Notes: a model not told the origin generated them from the sequence alone. A stretch of DNA of 64,000 bases from Dyella amyloliquefaciens (GCF_004296575.1 NZ_SAYT01000004.1:124001-188000); one strand, 5' to 3'. Numbered from the stretch's first letter, positions 8,029 to 17,394 are shown. Numbers and translations: made by a program.

Positions 8029-8958
8029 ATGCGCGCGCATGGCGTGCGAACCCTGCGGCTGGCGCTCGTGATGACGGCGCTGGGTGCAGTGGGCTGTACC
8101 CAGATGACGGCGCTTAAGTCCAAGGTCGGCGATACGCTGGGTGGTTCGGGCACCACGTCAACGAATAGCACGTCGGAAGCCGCTGAGCCGCTGCCGCTCA
8201 ACACCATCGTCAGTACGTACCTGATGAAGGGTCGCTACGACGAAGGCGAGCAGCGCCTGCGTCAGTACCTGGCGAAATATCCCAACGATCACGCCGCACA
8301 GGTCGCACTGCGCCAGCTGACGACGGACCCCAAGGTGGCACTGGGCACCAGGTCGCGCGCCTACGTGGCGCAGACCGGCGACTCCTACAGCACGCTGGCC
8401 GCGCGTCATCTGGGCGATTCCAGCCTGTTCCTGATACTTGCGCGCTACAACGGTTCGACCAACCCTTCGTCCTTGCATGTGGGTGATGCGGTGCGCCTGC
8501 CACTGGCTGGCGTGCGGCCGAATTTGTCCGCCGATACGACGACCAAGCCCGTCGCGCGCAACACGACCAGCAAGGCTGCCACTACGGCGAGCGCGGCAGC
8601 GCCTGCTGCTGCCGCGCCGGAGAATCCGCCGTCGACCGATTCTCCCGCAGCCCGCGCGCAGCGTCTGCAGACGGAAAGCTCGGCCCTGCTCAAACAGGGC
8701 CAGAAGGACCAGGCGCTGGCACGACTCGATCAGGCGCTGACGCTGGATCCGCAGCTGAAACCCGCGGGCAACCAGGCGCTGCGTGACCAGCTGCTCGCGT
8801 CGTATCACGAGCGCGCCGTGGTGCTGTATCGCGACCAGAAGCTGGACCAGGCCATCGCGCTATGGGACCACGTGCTGGCGATCGATCCGGGTTACGAGCG
8901 CGCTACGGTCTATCGCGCCCGCGCCATCGAGCTGCAGCAGCGGCTCAAGCAGATCTGA
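8029..8958 (+). CDS. Lipoprotein with LysM and TPR-type repeats
   Basis: A 309-residue lipoprotein. The signal ends in the lipobox ALGAVGC (Cys about residue 23). Then come a helical repeat (YLMKGRYDEGEQRLRQYLAKYPNDHAAQ), a LysM-like domain (AYVAQTGDSYSTLAARHLGDSSLFLILARYNG to LHVGDAVRLPL) expected to bind peptidoglycan, an Ala/Pro/Thr linker and two C-terminal TPR-like repeats (LLKQGQKDQALARLDQALTLDPQ and VLYRDQKLDQAIALWDHVLAIDPGY). A TTG start at 8008, overlapping the phosphatase stop and preceded by AACGAGG, would add seven residues. Placed between the phosphatase and kinase, it may link cell-wall state to the signalling proteins; that role is inference. Confidence 0.8.
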   Translation: MRAHGVRTLRLALVMTALGAVGCTQMTALKSKVGDTLGGSGTTSTNSTSEAAEPLPLNTIVSTYLMKGRYDEGEQRLRQYLAKYPNDHAAQVALRQLTTDPKVALGTRSRAYVAQTGDSYSTLAARHLGDSSLFLILARYNGSTNPSSLHVGDAVRLPLAGVRPNLSADTTTKPVARNTTSKAATTASAAAPAAAAPENPPSTDSPAARAQRLQTESSALLKQGQKDQALARLDQALTLDPQLKPAGNQALRDQLLASYHERAVVLYRDQKLDQAIALWDHVLAIDPGYERATVYRARAIELQQRLKQI

Positions 8959-8973
8959 AACGCGGCGCCAGGT

Positions 8974-8996
8974 GACGACGCTCAGTGGGCGTCGTC
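8974..8996. terminator. Shared hairpin between converging genes
   Basis: GACGACGC and GCGTCGTC form a perfect 8-bp stem with a 7-base loop that contains the kinase stop codon. It lies between the lipoprotein gene (plus) and kinase gene (minus) ends, so it can serve both transcripts. Confidence 0.5.
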
Positions 8997-10685
8997 GTTG
9001 GCCGCAGGCGGCGACATCATCAAGGTGGGTTGGCCGGCATCCTCCGCGGTGGGACGCGTGGGCGTCGCCACCTCGGCCGGCTGACGCGACTGCAGCGCGC
9101 TGTTCATCAGGTTGAAGGCGGCGAACAGCCGACCCAGTTCATCGCGTCGTACCAGGCGGATGCGGTAGCTGTAGTCGGCGCGCGCCACGCGCATCATCGC
9201 GTCGCCCAGCATGCCCAGCAGGGCCAGTGGCTGGCGGAACAGCCAGTAGGCCGCGCCGACCAATGCCAGCAGCGTGATGACGAGTACCGAGGCGATGACC
9301 CAGAACGTCGTGCGCTGCGCGGCGAGCAGCGGCGCATTGCTCACGCCCAGGCGCAGTTCGCCGACCGTCTTGTCCTGGTAACGGATGGGTACGTCGAACA
9401 GCAGCATCTCGTTGCCGCGGTTGTCTTCGGCGACGCGGCCCAGGAAGCGTTCCACGCCGTCGGCGAGGGTTTGCTGGTGCGTGCCGGCGACGACGGGCAA
9501 TGCGTGGCCGACATCGGCGGACTGCGTGCTCGCCACCACGTTGCCTTCGCGATTGGCGATGGAGAGATAGTGGATCTGCCCGTTGTGCGCCATGTCCGCC
9601 ACCAGCGCGCGCGTGGCAGCTTCGTCGCCCAGCAACAGGTTCTCGGCCGACTCGCTGGCCACCATGCGGCCCAGCGTGCTGCCGTAGTCGGTGGCCAGGC
9701 CGGTTACGGCGCTGTTCTGCTTGGTGTAGATCGCGGCCAGCCCGAGCAGCAGCACCAGGCAGAGGATCGTGCTCAGTGCGCTGATCCAGCGAAAGCGCAG
9801 GGAGATGATGCGTGAGGCCAGCGGCGATTCATTGGTGCGTTCGTACTCGCGCCGCGCGAGGCGCAGGTCGTTGATCACCTCGGCGCCGCTTTGATAGCGC
9901 GCATCCGGCGTGGGAGCGAGCAGGGTGCGCACGATGCTGACCAGCATCGGCGGCGTGGCGGGGTCCAGCGGCGTGATCGCCGGGCGCGGATGGCGCTGCC
10001 GCTCGCGGATCAGGCGCTTGAGGTCGGTGGTATCGGGCCACGGCATCTTGCCGGTGACCAGCCAGTAGAGCACCACGCCCAGCGAGAACAGGTCGCCGCG
10101 CGCGTCGGCCGCCTCGCCGCGCAGTCGTTCGGGCGCCATGTAGGCGGGCGTGCCGCCCATCTTCCGGTCGCCGTCATGCATGGTGAGGGACGCTGCGCGG
10201 CGTTCGGCGATGCCGAAGTCGCTGAGCTTGGCGTAGTGCCAGTCCTCGGCAAGCATGATGTTTTCGGGCTTCACGTCGTGATGGATGACGCCCTGGCCGT
10301 GCGCGTAGTCGAGCGCCGCGGCGACCTGCGACGCGAGCTCGATCGCTACCGACAGCGGCGGCAGGCCTTCGCGCGATACGCGGCTGGCCAGCGTTTCGCC
10401 GGACAGGCGTTCCATCGCGATGTATTTGCGGCCGTCCTCGGTTTCGCCGGTGTCGAAGATGGTGACGATGTTGGGATGGACGAGATGTCCCGACGCGCGT
10501 GCCTCCTGCAGGAAGCGCTGCCGCGAACCGGGGTCGGCGGCCACGCTGCGATGCAGGCACTTGATGGCGACGGGCCGATCGATGCCCGGATCGAAGCCGG
10601 CGTACACCACGGCCATGGCGCCTTCACCGAGGACGCCATCGATGCGGTAGCGACCGATGGTGCGCGGTATCGAGGGTTCGCCCAT
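8982..10685 (-). CDS. Transmembrane Ser/Thr protein kinase with extracytoplasmic sensor and HAMP-like C-terminus
   Basis: A 567-residue eukaryotic-like kinase. Residues 12-270 are the kinase: glycine loop LGEGAMAVVY (19-28), catalytic Lys42, catalytic loop HHDVKPEN (135-142; the usual HRD is HHD), DFG at 156-158 and APE at 184-186, so it looks active. A membrane helix (about 301-321) is followed by a 140-residue periplasmic region with a Cache/PAS-like stretch (IHYLSIANREGNVVAST), a second helix (461-483) and a HAMP-like segment (484-536, ending RRDELGRLFAAFNLMNSAL). The tail is Pro/Thr-rich. This joins a Hanks kinase to a histidine-kinase or chemoreceptor style input, with the kinase N-terminal. 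It starts three bases after the FHA gene stop, so both form one transcript. Confidence 0.92.
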   Translation of the reverse strand: MGEPSIPRTIGRYRIDGVLGEGAMAVVYAGFDPGIDRPVAIKCLHRSVAADPGSRQRFLQEARASGHLVHPNIVTIFDTGETEDGRKYIAMERLSGETLASRVSREGLPPLSVAIELASQVAAALDYAHGQGVIHHDVKPENIMLAEDWHYAKLSDFGIAERRAASLTMHDGDRKMGGTPAYMAPERLRGEAADARGDLFSLGVVLYWLVTGKMPWPDTTDLKRLIRERQRHPRPAITPLDPATPPMLVSIVRTLLAPTPDARYQSGAEVINDLRLARREYERTNESPLASRIISLRFRWISALSTILCLVLLLGLAAIYTKQNSAVTGLATDYGSTLGRMVASESAENLLLGDEAATRALVADMAHNGQIHYLSIANREGNVVASTQSADVGHALPVVAGTHQQTLADGVERFLGRVAEDNRGNEMLLFDVPIRYQDKTVGELRLGVSNAPLLAAQRTTFWVIASVLVITLLALVGAAYWLFRQPLALLGMLGDAMMRVARADYSYRIRLVRRDELGRLFAAFNLMNSALQSRQPAEVATPTRPTAEDAGQPTLMMSPPAANDDAH

Positions 10686-10688
10686 GGG

Positions 10689-11213
10689 CTAGAGCAACCA
10701 CCACGCCAGCACGGCGATCGCCGCGAGGGCCACCACGCCGAGGGCCATGGCGACGCTGCGCGTATGCGAGTGCTGGCCGGGCTCGCGGGTGAGGAACACG
10801 AATTCCACCTGGCCCAGGCGGACGCGATCGCCATGCTTGAGCGTGGCTTCGTGCACGCGCTTGCCGTTCACGTAGGTGCCGTTGGTGGAGAGCGTATTCA
10901 TGATCACGTAGTGGCCCTGCTGGTTCATGATCCAGGCATGGGCCGACGACACGCTGGAGTCGCCGATCACGATGTTGTTGTCGTCGCGGCGACCGATGGT
11001 CTGCCGTCCCGCGCGCAGCGTGAAGCGCTTGCCTTCCAGCCCCGCATTGGCTCCCTCGAGCACGGGTTCGTGCACGCTGGCGCGCCCGTCGGAAGCGGCG
11101 CCCGCTTCGGCCGCAAGGCGATTCAGTTCATCCGCCGAAAACAGCTGCGTGCCCTGCGGACCCAAAGGGCGCCGGGGGTGAGCAGATGGCGTCACGTTGC
11201 GGGGGTTGTCCAT
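10689..11213 (-). CDS. FHA-domain protein with C-terminal membrane anchor
   Basis: A 174-residue protein. The first 55 residues are a polar tail with a GTQLFSADEL motif, a possible phospho-threonine site. Residues about 60-145 are a forkhead-associated domain with the phosphothreonine-binding marks G-R at QTIGRRDDNN, SSVSSAHA and the loop LSTNGTYVNGKRV. A C-terminal hydrophobic helix (VAMALGVVALAAIAVLAWWLL) anchors it in the membrane as a tail-anchored protein. It immediately precedes the kinase gene and should bind phosphothreonine on the kinase or its targets. Whether its own N-terminal Thr is phosphorylated is a guess. Confidence 0.9.
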   Translation of the reverse strand: MDNPRNVTPSAHPRRPLGPQGTQLFSADELNRLAAEAGAASDGRASVHEPVLEGANAGLEGKRFTLRAGRQTIGRRDDNNIVIGDSSVSSAHAWIMNQQGHYVIMNTLSTNGTYVNGKRVHEATLKHGDRVRLGQVEFVFLTREPGQHSHTRSVAMALGVVALAAIAVLAWWLL

Positions 11214-11679
11214 CGGAGCCTTGGTACCTGAAGCAGTTCGACAATATAGCGAACAAGTCGGCCGCTACGGCCGGAACTGAAGCCCCTGTCGCCCCTTGAA
11301 AGAACGTAGCTTGCGTGCCCCTTGCGAGCCTCGCACGGCGTCGGCGACGCCGCGATGCGGCAGCAGAAACATAAAGCAATGCGCCTGCATGCGGGGAGCA
11401 TCGCCGTCGAAGGGTTCAGGTGGCGTCAACCTGGCGGGGTGCAAGGCGAGGGCTAAGTGCTGACTGACCCGGGGCCACCAAGAAAAAGGCCCCCTTTCGG
11501 GGGCCAGTGAGCCGGATCTAGGGGGGGCGACCGGCCCGGGGGCGTCGGACGTTCGTGGAAACGCCGACCGGGATAAGTTGCCGCAGTCGCCTGCTATCCG
11601 ATGTAAGCAGACGCCTACAGGAAAGGTAGGTCATCGTCGTGTTTCGTGTGGGCTCGCATCGCCTTCACATGCGGGCGCC
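11214..11679. other. Spacer with a minus-strand terminator, otherwise no gene
   Basis: About 465 bp. The right part holds the intrinsic terminator described separately; the left part must hold the FHA-kinase promoter. No open frame is convincing. Confidence 0.4.
11483..11505 (-). terminator. Intrinsic terminator for the GST transcript
   Basis: Read on the minus strand: GGCCCCC, loop GAAA, GGGGGCC, then TTTTT. This is a textbook intrinsic terminator and ends leftward transcription from the GST gene and the small gene after it. Confidence 0.85.
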
Positions 11680-11874
11680 TTACTGCGTGCGCACCTCGCC
11701 ATCGCCGATGCCCAGGCAGAAACGGAACGGCCAGCAGGGCCGCTGCTTGCCGCCCGCTGGGCGAGCTTGCGTGGCGTGTGGGTCCGGGCGAGGCATTTCC
11801 TTCAACGGGTGCAGCAGCTTGAGGTCGGTGACGTGGCCGTGCAGGAACAACAGGTCCGTCCAGAGCGAGCTCAT
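11680..11874 (-). CDS. Probable small hypothetical protein
   Basis: A 64-residue frame starting MSSLWTDLLFLHGHVTDLKLL, with GGAGA six bases before the ATG. It begins 30 bases after the GST gene stop and is followed by a strong terminator about 175 bases further on, which is what a genuine last gene of the unit would show. The N-terminal half could form an amphipathic helix; the second half is Pro/Arg-rich and less convincing. Function unknown. Confidence 0.45.
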   Translation of the reverse strand: MSSLWTDLLFLHGHVTDLKLLHPLKEMPRPDPHATQARPAGGKQRPCWPFRFCLGIGDGEVRTQ

Positions 11875-11904
11875 GGAAGTCTCCGGGAAGAGGTGAGGGG
11901 CGTT

Positions 11905-12531
11905 TCAATCCACGGTCTGGCCGGCGAACGTGGTCGCCAGCATCGACGGGCGTTCGATGAACCGGCGGTACCACGACGACAGGCGCGGGCGGCCTTGCTC
12001 GAAATCGGGCAGTTCGCGGAAGGCCAGCCAGTCCAGCGCAGTCGCAAGGGCGATCTGGCCGAGGTCGATGGGGGCCCCGTCGGCGGCTTCCGCCCACTCC
12101 TGTTCCAGAAAGTCGTAGGAAGCCACCAGCTTCTCGATCTGCCCGTCGCGCATCGCGGGATAGCGCAACGCTTCCGGGCGACGCACGGTTTCATGGCGCA
12201 CGGCGATGCCGGCATCGCACAGGCCCTGTGCCAGCGCCTGCGTTCGAAGTGTCAGAAGCCGCGCCAAGGGTTCGCGGGGGATGAGGGGCGGGCGGTCGTG
12301 AAGCGACTCCAGGTATTCGCAGATCACGTTGGAGTCGAACAGCGCGGTGCCGTCGTCGAGCAGCAGCACCGGCACCTTGCCCAATGGGTTCAGGCGGAAC
12401 ACGTCGTCGTTGCGCCAGGTCGGGCTGGTTTCGTGGTGGACCACGCTCAGGCGGTCGGCGAGGCCGGCCTCGTGGGCCATCACCAGCACCTTGCGGGCAT
12501 AGGGGGAGTGGGTCTGGTAGAGGAGTTTCAT
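11905..12531 (-). CDS. Glutathione S-transferase family protein
   Basis: A 208-residue protein with a thioredoxin-like N-terminal domain (MKLLYQTHSPYARKVLVMAHEAG, then LNPLGKVPVLLLDDGTALFDSNVICEYLE with the glutathione-binding cis-Pro and the S/N residues) and an all-helical C-terminal domain (LDWLAFRELPDFEQGRPRLSSWYRRFIERPS). The S-P-Y/F start of helix 1 matches the bacterial GST group that uses Ser or Cys. It would conjugate or reduce electrophiles with glutathione in the cytosol. It is divergent from the Lrp-type regulator gene 112 bp away, which may regulate it. Confidence 0.9.
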   Translation of the reverse strand: MKLLYQTHSPYARKVLVMAHEAGLADRLSVVHHETSPTWRNDDVFRLNPLGKVPVLLLDDGTALFDSNVICEYLESLHDRPPLIPREPLARLLTLRTQALAQGLCDAGIAVRHETVRRPEALRYPAMRDGQIEKLVASYDFLEQEWAEAADGAPIDLGQIALATALDWLAFRELPDFEQGRPRLSSWYRRFIERPSMLATTFAGQTVD

Positions 12532-12643
12532 GCGTGCCCGAGCCGATGGGGTGCACGCATTCTGGGGTTCGGCGGCGCGGCCAAGGCGCGTTGTACGGGG
12601 TAAAGGCGTTGTCAGGCCGCGTTTTTTGGCTTATCTGTGCGGC

Positions 12644-13114
12644 ATGGCGACCGATTACGAGCTGGACGACTTCGACCGCGAGATCCTCCGCCGCGTGCAG
12701 TTGGATGTGCGGGCCACGGGCGAGGAGATTGGCGCCCAGATCGGACTTTCCGCAGCTGCCGTACAACGGCGCATCAAGCATCTGCGCCAGCTGGGCGTGA
12801 TCACTGCCGAAGTGGCGCTGGTGAACCCCGCGGCCGTGGGGCAGGCGATGACCTTCATCATCGGCGTGGAACTGGAGCGCGAGCGCGTGGACATGCTCGA
12901 CGCGTTCCGCCGCTCGGCGCGCGCCGATCCCAACGTGCAGCAGTGCTACTACGTCACCGGCGAGTCGGACTTCATCCTGATCGTGACGGCGAAGGACATG
13001 GACGACTTCGAGCAGTTCACGCGCCGCCTGCTGTTCGACAACGCGAACATCCGCCGCTTCACCACCAACGTGGTGATGGCGCGCGACAAGGTGGGGAGCG
13101 TCATCCCGGTCTGA
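12644..13114 (+). CDS. Lrp/AsnC family transcriptional regulator
   Basis: A 156-residue protein with the family layout: an N-terminal winged helix (DDFDREILRRVQLDVRATGEEIGAQIGLSAAAVQRRIKHLRQLGVI) and a C-terminal RAM/ligand domain (FIIGVELERERVDMLDAFRRSARADPNVQQCYYVTGESDFILIVTAKDMDDFEQFTRRLL). Such proteins form octamers or dimers and sense amino acids. I use the ATG at 12644 (MATDYELDDFD) since the longer frame from 12530 adds Arg/Gly-rich residues with no domain. It is divergent from the GST gene and converges with the aldo/keto reductase gene. The effector is unknown. Confidence 0.92.
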   Translation: MATDYELDDFDREILRRVQLDVRATGEEIGAQIGLSAAAVQRRIKHLRQLGVITAEVALVNPAAVGQAMTFIIGVELERERVDMLDAFRRSARADPNVQQCYYVTGESDFILIVTAKDMDDFEQFTRRLLFDNANIRRFTTNVVMARDKVGSVIPV

Positions 13115-13117
13115 ACA

Positions 13118-13141
13118 CCGCGCGGCGCGCAGGCCGCGCGG
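13118..13141. terminator. Shared 9-bp GC hairpin between converging genes
   Basis: CCGCGCGGC, loop GCGCAG, GCCGCGCGG: a perfect stem right after the regulator stop and 11 bp before the aldo/keto reductase stop. It can act on both strands but lacks T-runs. Confidence 0.5.
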
Positions 13142-13151
13142 CGTGGTCGGA

Positions 13152-14144
<993 letters not shown>

Positions 14145-14231
14145 CGGGGGATTCCTTGGTGGGGGAGAAAGGCAGACACGCATTCTTCGGCATGACGGCT
14201 GTCGGATAAATGCTCAATAATCGCCATGTCT

Positions 14232-14252
14232 ATTGTCGAATTGCTCAACAAT
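14232..14252. promoter_or_regulatory. LysR-type box (T-N11-A) between reductase and regulator
   Basis: ATTGT, eleven bases, ACAAT: an inverted repeat of exactly the T-N11-A form bound by LysR-type regulators, in the divergent spacer. A related TGCTCAATAATCG sits 30 bp to the left and could be a second half-site. Confidence 0.55.
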
Positions 14253-14297
14253 CGGCGGGTCGGGTCACTGGCTGGCGCGACTGCCCGAGAGGCCTCC

Positions 14298-15197
14298 ATG
14301 GATCGTCTGCAAGCCATGCGCGTGTTCACCCGCATCGTCGAACTGGGCAGCTTCACCCGCGCCGCCGACGACCTGAACCTGCCGCGCGCCACGCTGACCC
14401 ACACCATCAAGCGGCTGGAAGAACACGTGGGCGCGCACCTGCTGCAGCGGACCACGCGCCGCGTGCGCGCGACCCGCGACGGCGAGGTCTACTACAACCA
14501 TTGCGTACGCCTGCTGGCCGACCTCGATGCGGTGGAAGCGGATTTCCGCGAGGCCGCCGTGGTGCCCAAGGGCAAGCTGCGCATCGATCTGGCGTCCTCG
14601 CTGGCGCGCCAGGTGCTCGTTCCCGCGCTGCCGGAATTCCTGGCGCGCTATCCGCAGATCGAACTGGATATCGGCACCAGCGACCGCTTCATCGACCTGG
14701 TGCAGGAGGGTGTGGATTGCGTGCTGCGCGCGGGCGATCTTTCCGATTCCACCATGGTGGGCCGCCGCGTCGCGAGCATGTCGCAGGCCACCGTGGCGAG
14801 CGCGGATTACGTGCGCCGCCACGGCCTGCCGCAAACCCTCGCCGACCTGCAGGACGGCCACGTCACGGTGAACTGGGCCTCGCCCACCACGCGCCGCACG
14901 ACGCCTTTGGAATTCATGGTGGGCAAGCGCATGCGCGAGCTGGTGCTGCCGGCGCGGGTCACGGTGAGCGGTACCGAGGCCTATCTCGCCTGCTGCGAAG
15001 CGGGCCTGGGTATCGCGCAGTTTCCGCGTTACCGCCTCGGCGAGGCGCTGGCCAACGGCTCCCTGGTGGAACTGCTGCCGGCGACGCCGCCACCGGCCTT
15101 CCCGGTCACTGTGCTCTACCAGTCACAACGACAGCTGCCGCTGCGACTGCGGGTATTCATCGACTGGGTAGCCGGCGTGCTGCGCGATTTGCCCTGA
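14298..15197 (+). CDS. LysR family transcriptional regulator
   Basis: A 299-residue regulator. Residues 1-60 form the winged helix typical of LysR (MDRLQAMRVFTRIVELGSFTRAADDLNLPRATLTHTIKRLEEHVGAHLLQRTTRRVRAT). The rest is the periplasmic-binding-like effector domain (GKLRIDLASSLARQVLVPALPEFLARYPQIELDI and the YLACCEAGLGIAQFP block). I use the ATG at 14298, preceded by GAGAGG, over the in-frame ATG at 14226, which would put the operator inside the coding region. It likely controls the divergent aldo/keto reductase gene. Confidence 0.9.
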   Translation: MDRLQAMRVFTRIVELGSFTRAADDLNLPRATLTHTIKRLEEHVGAHLLQRTTRRVRATRDGEVYYNHCVRLLADLDAVEADFREAAVVPKGKLRIDLASSLARQVLVPALPEFLARYPQIELDIGTSDRFIDLVQEGVDCVLRAGDLSDSTMVGRRVASMSQATVASADYVRRHGLPQTLADLQDGHVTVNWASPTTRRTTPLEFMVGKRMRELVLPARVTVSGTEAYLACCEAGLGIAQFPRYRLGEALANGSLVELLPATPPPAFPVTVLYQSQRQLPLRLRVFIDWVAGVLRDLP

Positions 15198-15213
15198 GCC
15201 GCCACGGCTCTTT

Positions 15214-15338
15214 TGTAGGAGCGCACCCTGTGCGCGAAAAGCCTACAAGGCGTAGAAGCCGAAACCCAGGGAGACGCGACGACCGCATGCAACGATGTCG
15301 GCGCGTCTCCGCGGTCGCGCACAGGGTGCGCTCCCACA
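15214..15338. repeat. Inverted pair of GTAGGAGCGCACC repeats
   Basis: TGTAGGAGCGCACCCTGTGC plus GCGAA at 15214-15238 and its inverted copy at 15315-15338 (reading TCGCGCACAGGG then TGCGCTCCCACA) face each other across about 75 bp. The same unit recurs near 18.0, 18.3, 53.7 and 54.5 kb, so this is a dispersed REP-like family, here as an inverted pair. Confidence 0.8.
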
Positions 15339-15357
15339 TAGGGTCGGGTAGGCGCGC

Positions 15358-17394
15358 TTACTCAAACCACGCCGGCCGCCTGCTGATGCCACCTTCCGAG
15401 CGCAACGCCGTCGCATCCATCAGCTTGCCGTCCATCATCACCACCTCGGTGTGGCGCAGGTCGCCGATGTGTTCAGCGGGATTGCCTTCGACCAGCACCA
15501 GGTCGGCGGCCTTACCTACGGCGATGCTGCCCGTGCGCTGGTCCGCACCGACCAGATGCGCCGTGTCGATGGTGGCGCTGGCCAGCGCTTCGGCGTTGGT
15601 GAAGCCGGCCTGCACGTAGAGCTCCAGCTCGCGCACCAGTTCCAGGCCGCTGCCGTCGGTGCCGGCCACGATAGGCACGCCGGCTTTGTGCATGGCGCCG
15701 ACCAGCGCCTGCAGCTTGGCGAAGCTGGCGCGGTAATCGGCGCGGGTGAGGTCTTTCGGCACGGTGAAACCGCCCTGGCGGAAGCTACGCTCCACGGCCG
15801 GCGGCAGGCCGCCGATGTAGGGCGCATAGGCCGGGGAGAGGTCGCCGTTCTCAGGCATGAACAGGCTCTCGGCCACGACCAGCGTGGGATCGGAGGTGAT
15901 CTTGTGCTGGGCCATGGTGGCGATCAGCGACTTCATCGGTTCCTTGGTGAGGTCCACGTCCTTGGCGTAACGGCCCGGGCCTTCGAACCGCGCCATGCCG
16001 TTGGATACCTTGACCACGGAATCGGGCATCGCCTGCATCATCACGAAGTAGATGTGCGTGATTTCGTCGTAGCCGTCGTCGATCGCATCTTTCGGACGCA
16101 TGCCGGCGGGCAGGTGCCCGTGCACGTGCAGGCCCAGCTTGTGTGCCTCGGCCGCCGTCGCCTTCACCCAGTCGGGGTTGAACGTGCCGTAGATCTTGAT
16201 CGCGTCGAAGCCCTCGTCCTTCGCCTTGTGCACCAGCGCGATGGCCTCGGCCTGCGAGGTCGCCACGTCGGCCACCTGGGCGGTATTGGGGCCCTTGCCG
16301 TCGATCAGCATCGAGGGATAGACCTTCGGCCCCAAGAGCTCGCCCTTGGCACGGCGCTGCGCGCGCGAAATGGTCTGCTCGTCCACGTTGCCCGGGTCGC
16401 GCACCGAGGTAATGCCCAGCGACAGCAGCATCGGACCGCTCGCGTCATCCGGCACGTGCTGGTGGGAATCCCACAGGCCCGGCACCAGGGTCTTGCCCTT
16501 GCCGTCGATCACCTGGGCACCGCCAGGCACCTTCACCGATGCGGCCGGTCCGACCTGCGCGATGCTGCCCTTGTCGACCACCACGGTCTGGTCTTCGACA
16601 AAGCGCGTGCCATCAACAAACGCGCGCACGTGGGTGAACGCCACGGGGCCGGTGGGCGTCTTCAGCAGCTTGGGCACGATGGCCTTGGCGTGCTCGGCCA
16701 GCGCGGCAGTCTGCGCCTTGTCCAGCTGGGCCTGGGCCGACTCGTAGCCTTCCGGCATCCACGACAGGCCGTCGACGAAGGCAAAGAACTTGCCCGAGGC
16801 ATCGACCCACACCGGTACCGGCGTATTGCTGAGTCCGGTGACCGCATAGGCCTTGATCTGCTTCTTCGCCGCGCCTTCGCCCACGGTGGCGGTGGTCAGC
16901 TGCTCGGCGTGCGCCTGCCCTCCGGGCAGCAGAGACAGTGTGTGGCCCGGGGAGGCGAGCAGTTTTTCGATCAGGTCGGCGTTGAGATCCATCGGACCGC
17001 CGAACGCCACGTATTCGGCCGATCCGCGGTAAGGCGCGGAGCCGGCATCCACCGGGCTTTTCCAGCTGGCGGTGGCGTCCTTGATCGAGAAGGTTTCCCC
17101 CGCATCGCCGCTGGGCGTGTGGCCGCGGATGACCACGTGGTCCAGCATGCCGTCGCGACCCAGCGTGGCGCTGCTCTCCACTTCCGTGACCATGCCGCGC
17201 AACAGCAGGCTGTCGCGCCCCATGCGGGTGCCGTCGGCGGTAGTCCAGCGTGCCGAGGTGCCGTGCTTGCCGGCGGTGGACATGATGGTGAAGCGCTGCG
17301 CATTGGCTGGCGGCCTGGCCAGCGAGTCTGTGGCGGTATCGGCGAGGCAGGGAAGGGAGAGACCGAGGGCGAACACGACGAGCGGGGCGCGCAT
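15358..17394 (-). CDS. Secreted amidohydrolase
   Basis: A 678-residue protein with a Sec signal (MRAPLVVFALGLSLPCLADTATDS). A 300-residue N-terminal region of beta type is followed by the metal-dependent amidohydrolase fold: KTLVPGLWDSHQHVPDDASGPMLLSLGITSVRDPGN (H-x-H metal motif), FDAIKIYGTF, LHVHGHLPAGM, IVAGTDGSG (metal-binding Asp) and the closing GSIAVGKAADLVLVEGNPAEHI. These are the marks of imidazolonepropionase/dipeptidase-type enzymes that hydrolyse cyclic or peptide amide bonds, here in the periplasm. GGAGG precedes the ATG at 17394. The substrate cannot be read from the sequence. The long N-terminal domain is shared by many such enzymes of this order, as far as I recall. Confidence 0.88.
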   Translation of the reverse strand: MRAPLVVFALGLSLPCLADTATDSLARPPANAQRFTIMSTAGKHGTSARWTTADGTRMGRDSLLLRGMVTEVESSATLGRDGMLDHVVIRGHTPSGDAGETFSIKDATASWKSPVDAGSAPYRGSAEYVAFGGPMDLNADLIEKLLASPGHTLSLLPGGQAHAEQLTTATVGEGAAKKQIKAYAVTGLSNTPVPVWVDASGKFFAFVDGLSWMPEGYESAQAQLDKAQTAALAEHAKAIVPKLLKTPTGPVAFTHVRAFVDGTRFVEDQTVVVDKGSIAQVGPAASVKVPGGAQVIDGKGKTLVPGLWDSHQHVPDDASGPMLLSLGITSVRDPGNVDEQTISRAQRRAKGELLGPKVYPSMLIDGKGPNTAQVADVATSQAEAIALVHKAKDEGFDAIKIYGTFNPDWVKATAAEAHKLGLHVHGHLPAGMRPKDAIDDGYDEITHIYFVMMQAMPDSVVKVSNGMARFEGPGRYAKDVDLTKEPMKSLIATMAQHKITSDPTLVVAESLFMPENGDLSPAYAPYIGGLPPAVERSFRQGGFTVPKDLTRADYRASFAKLQALVGAMHKAGVPIVAGTDGSGLELVRELELYVQAGFTNAEALASATIDTAHLVGADQRTGSIAVGKAADLVLVEGNPAEHIGDLRHTEVVMMDGKLMDATALRSEGGISRRPAWFE

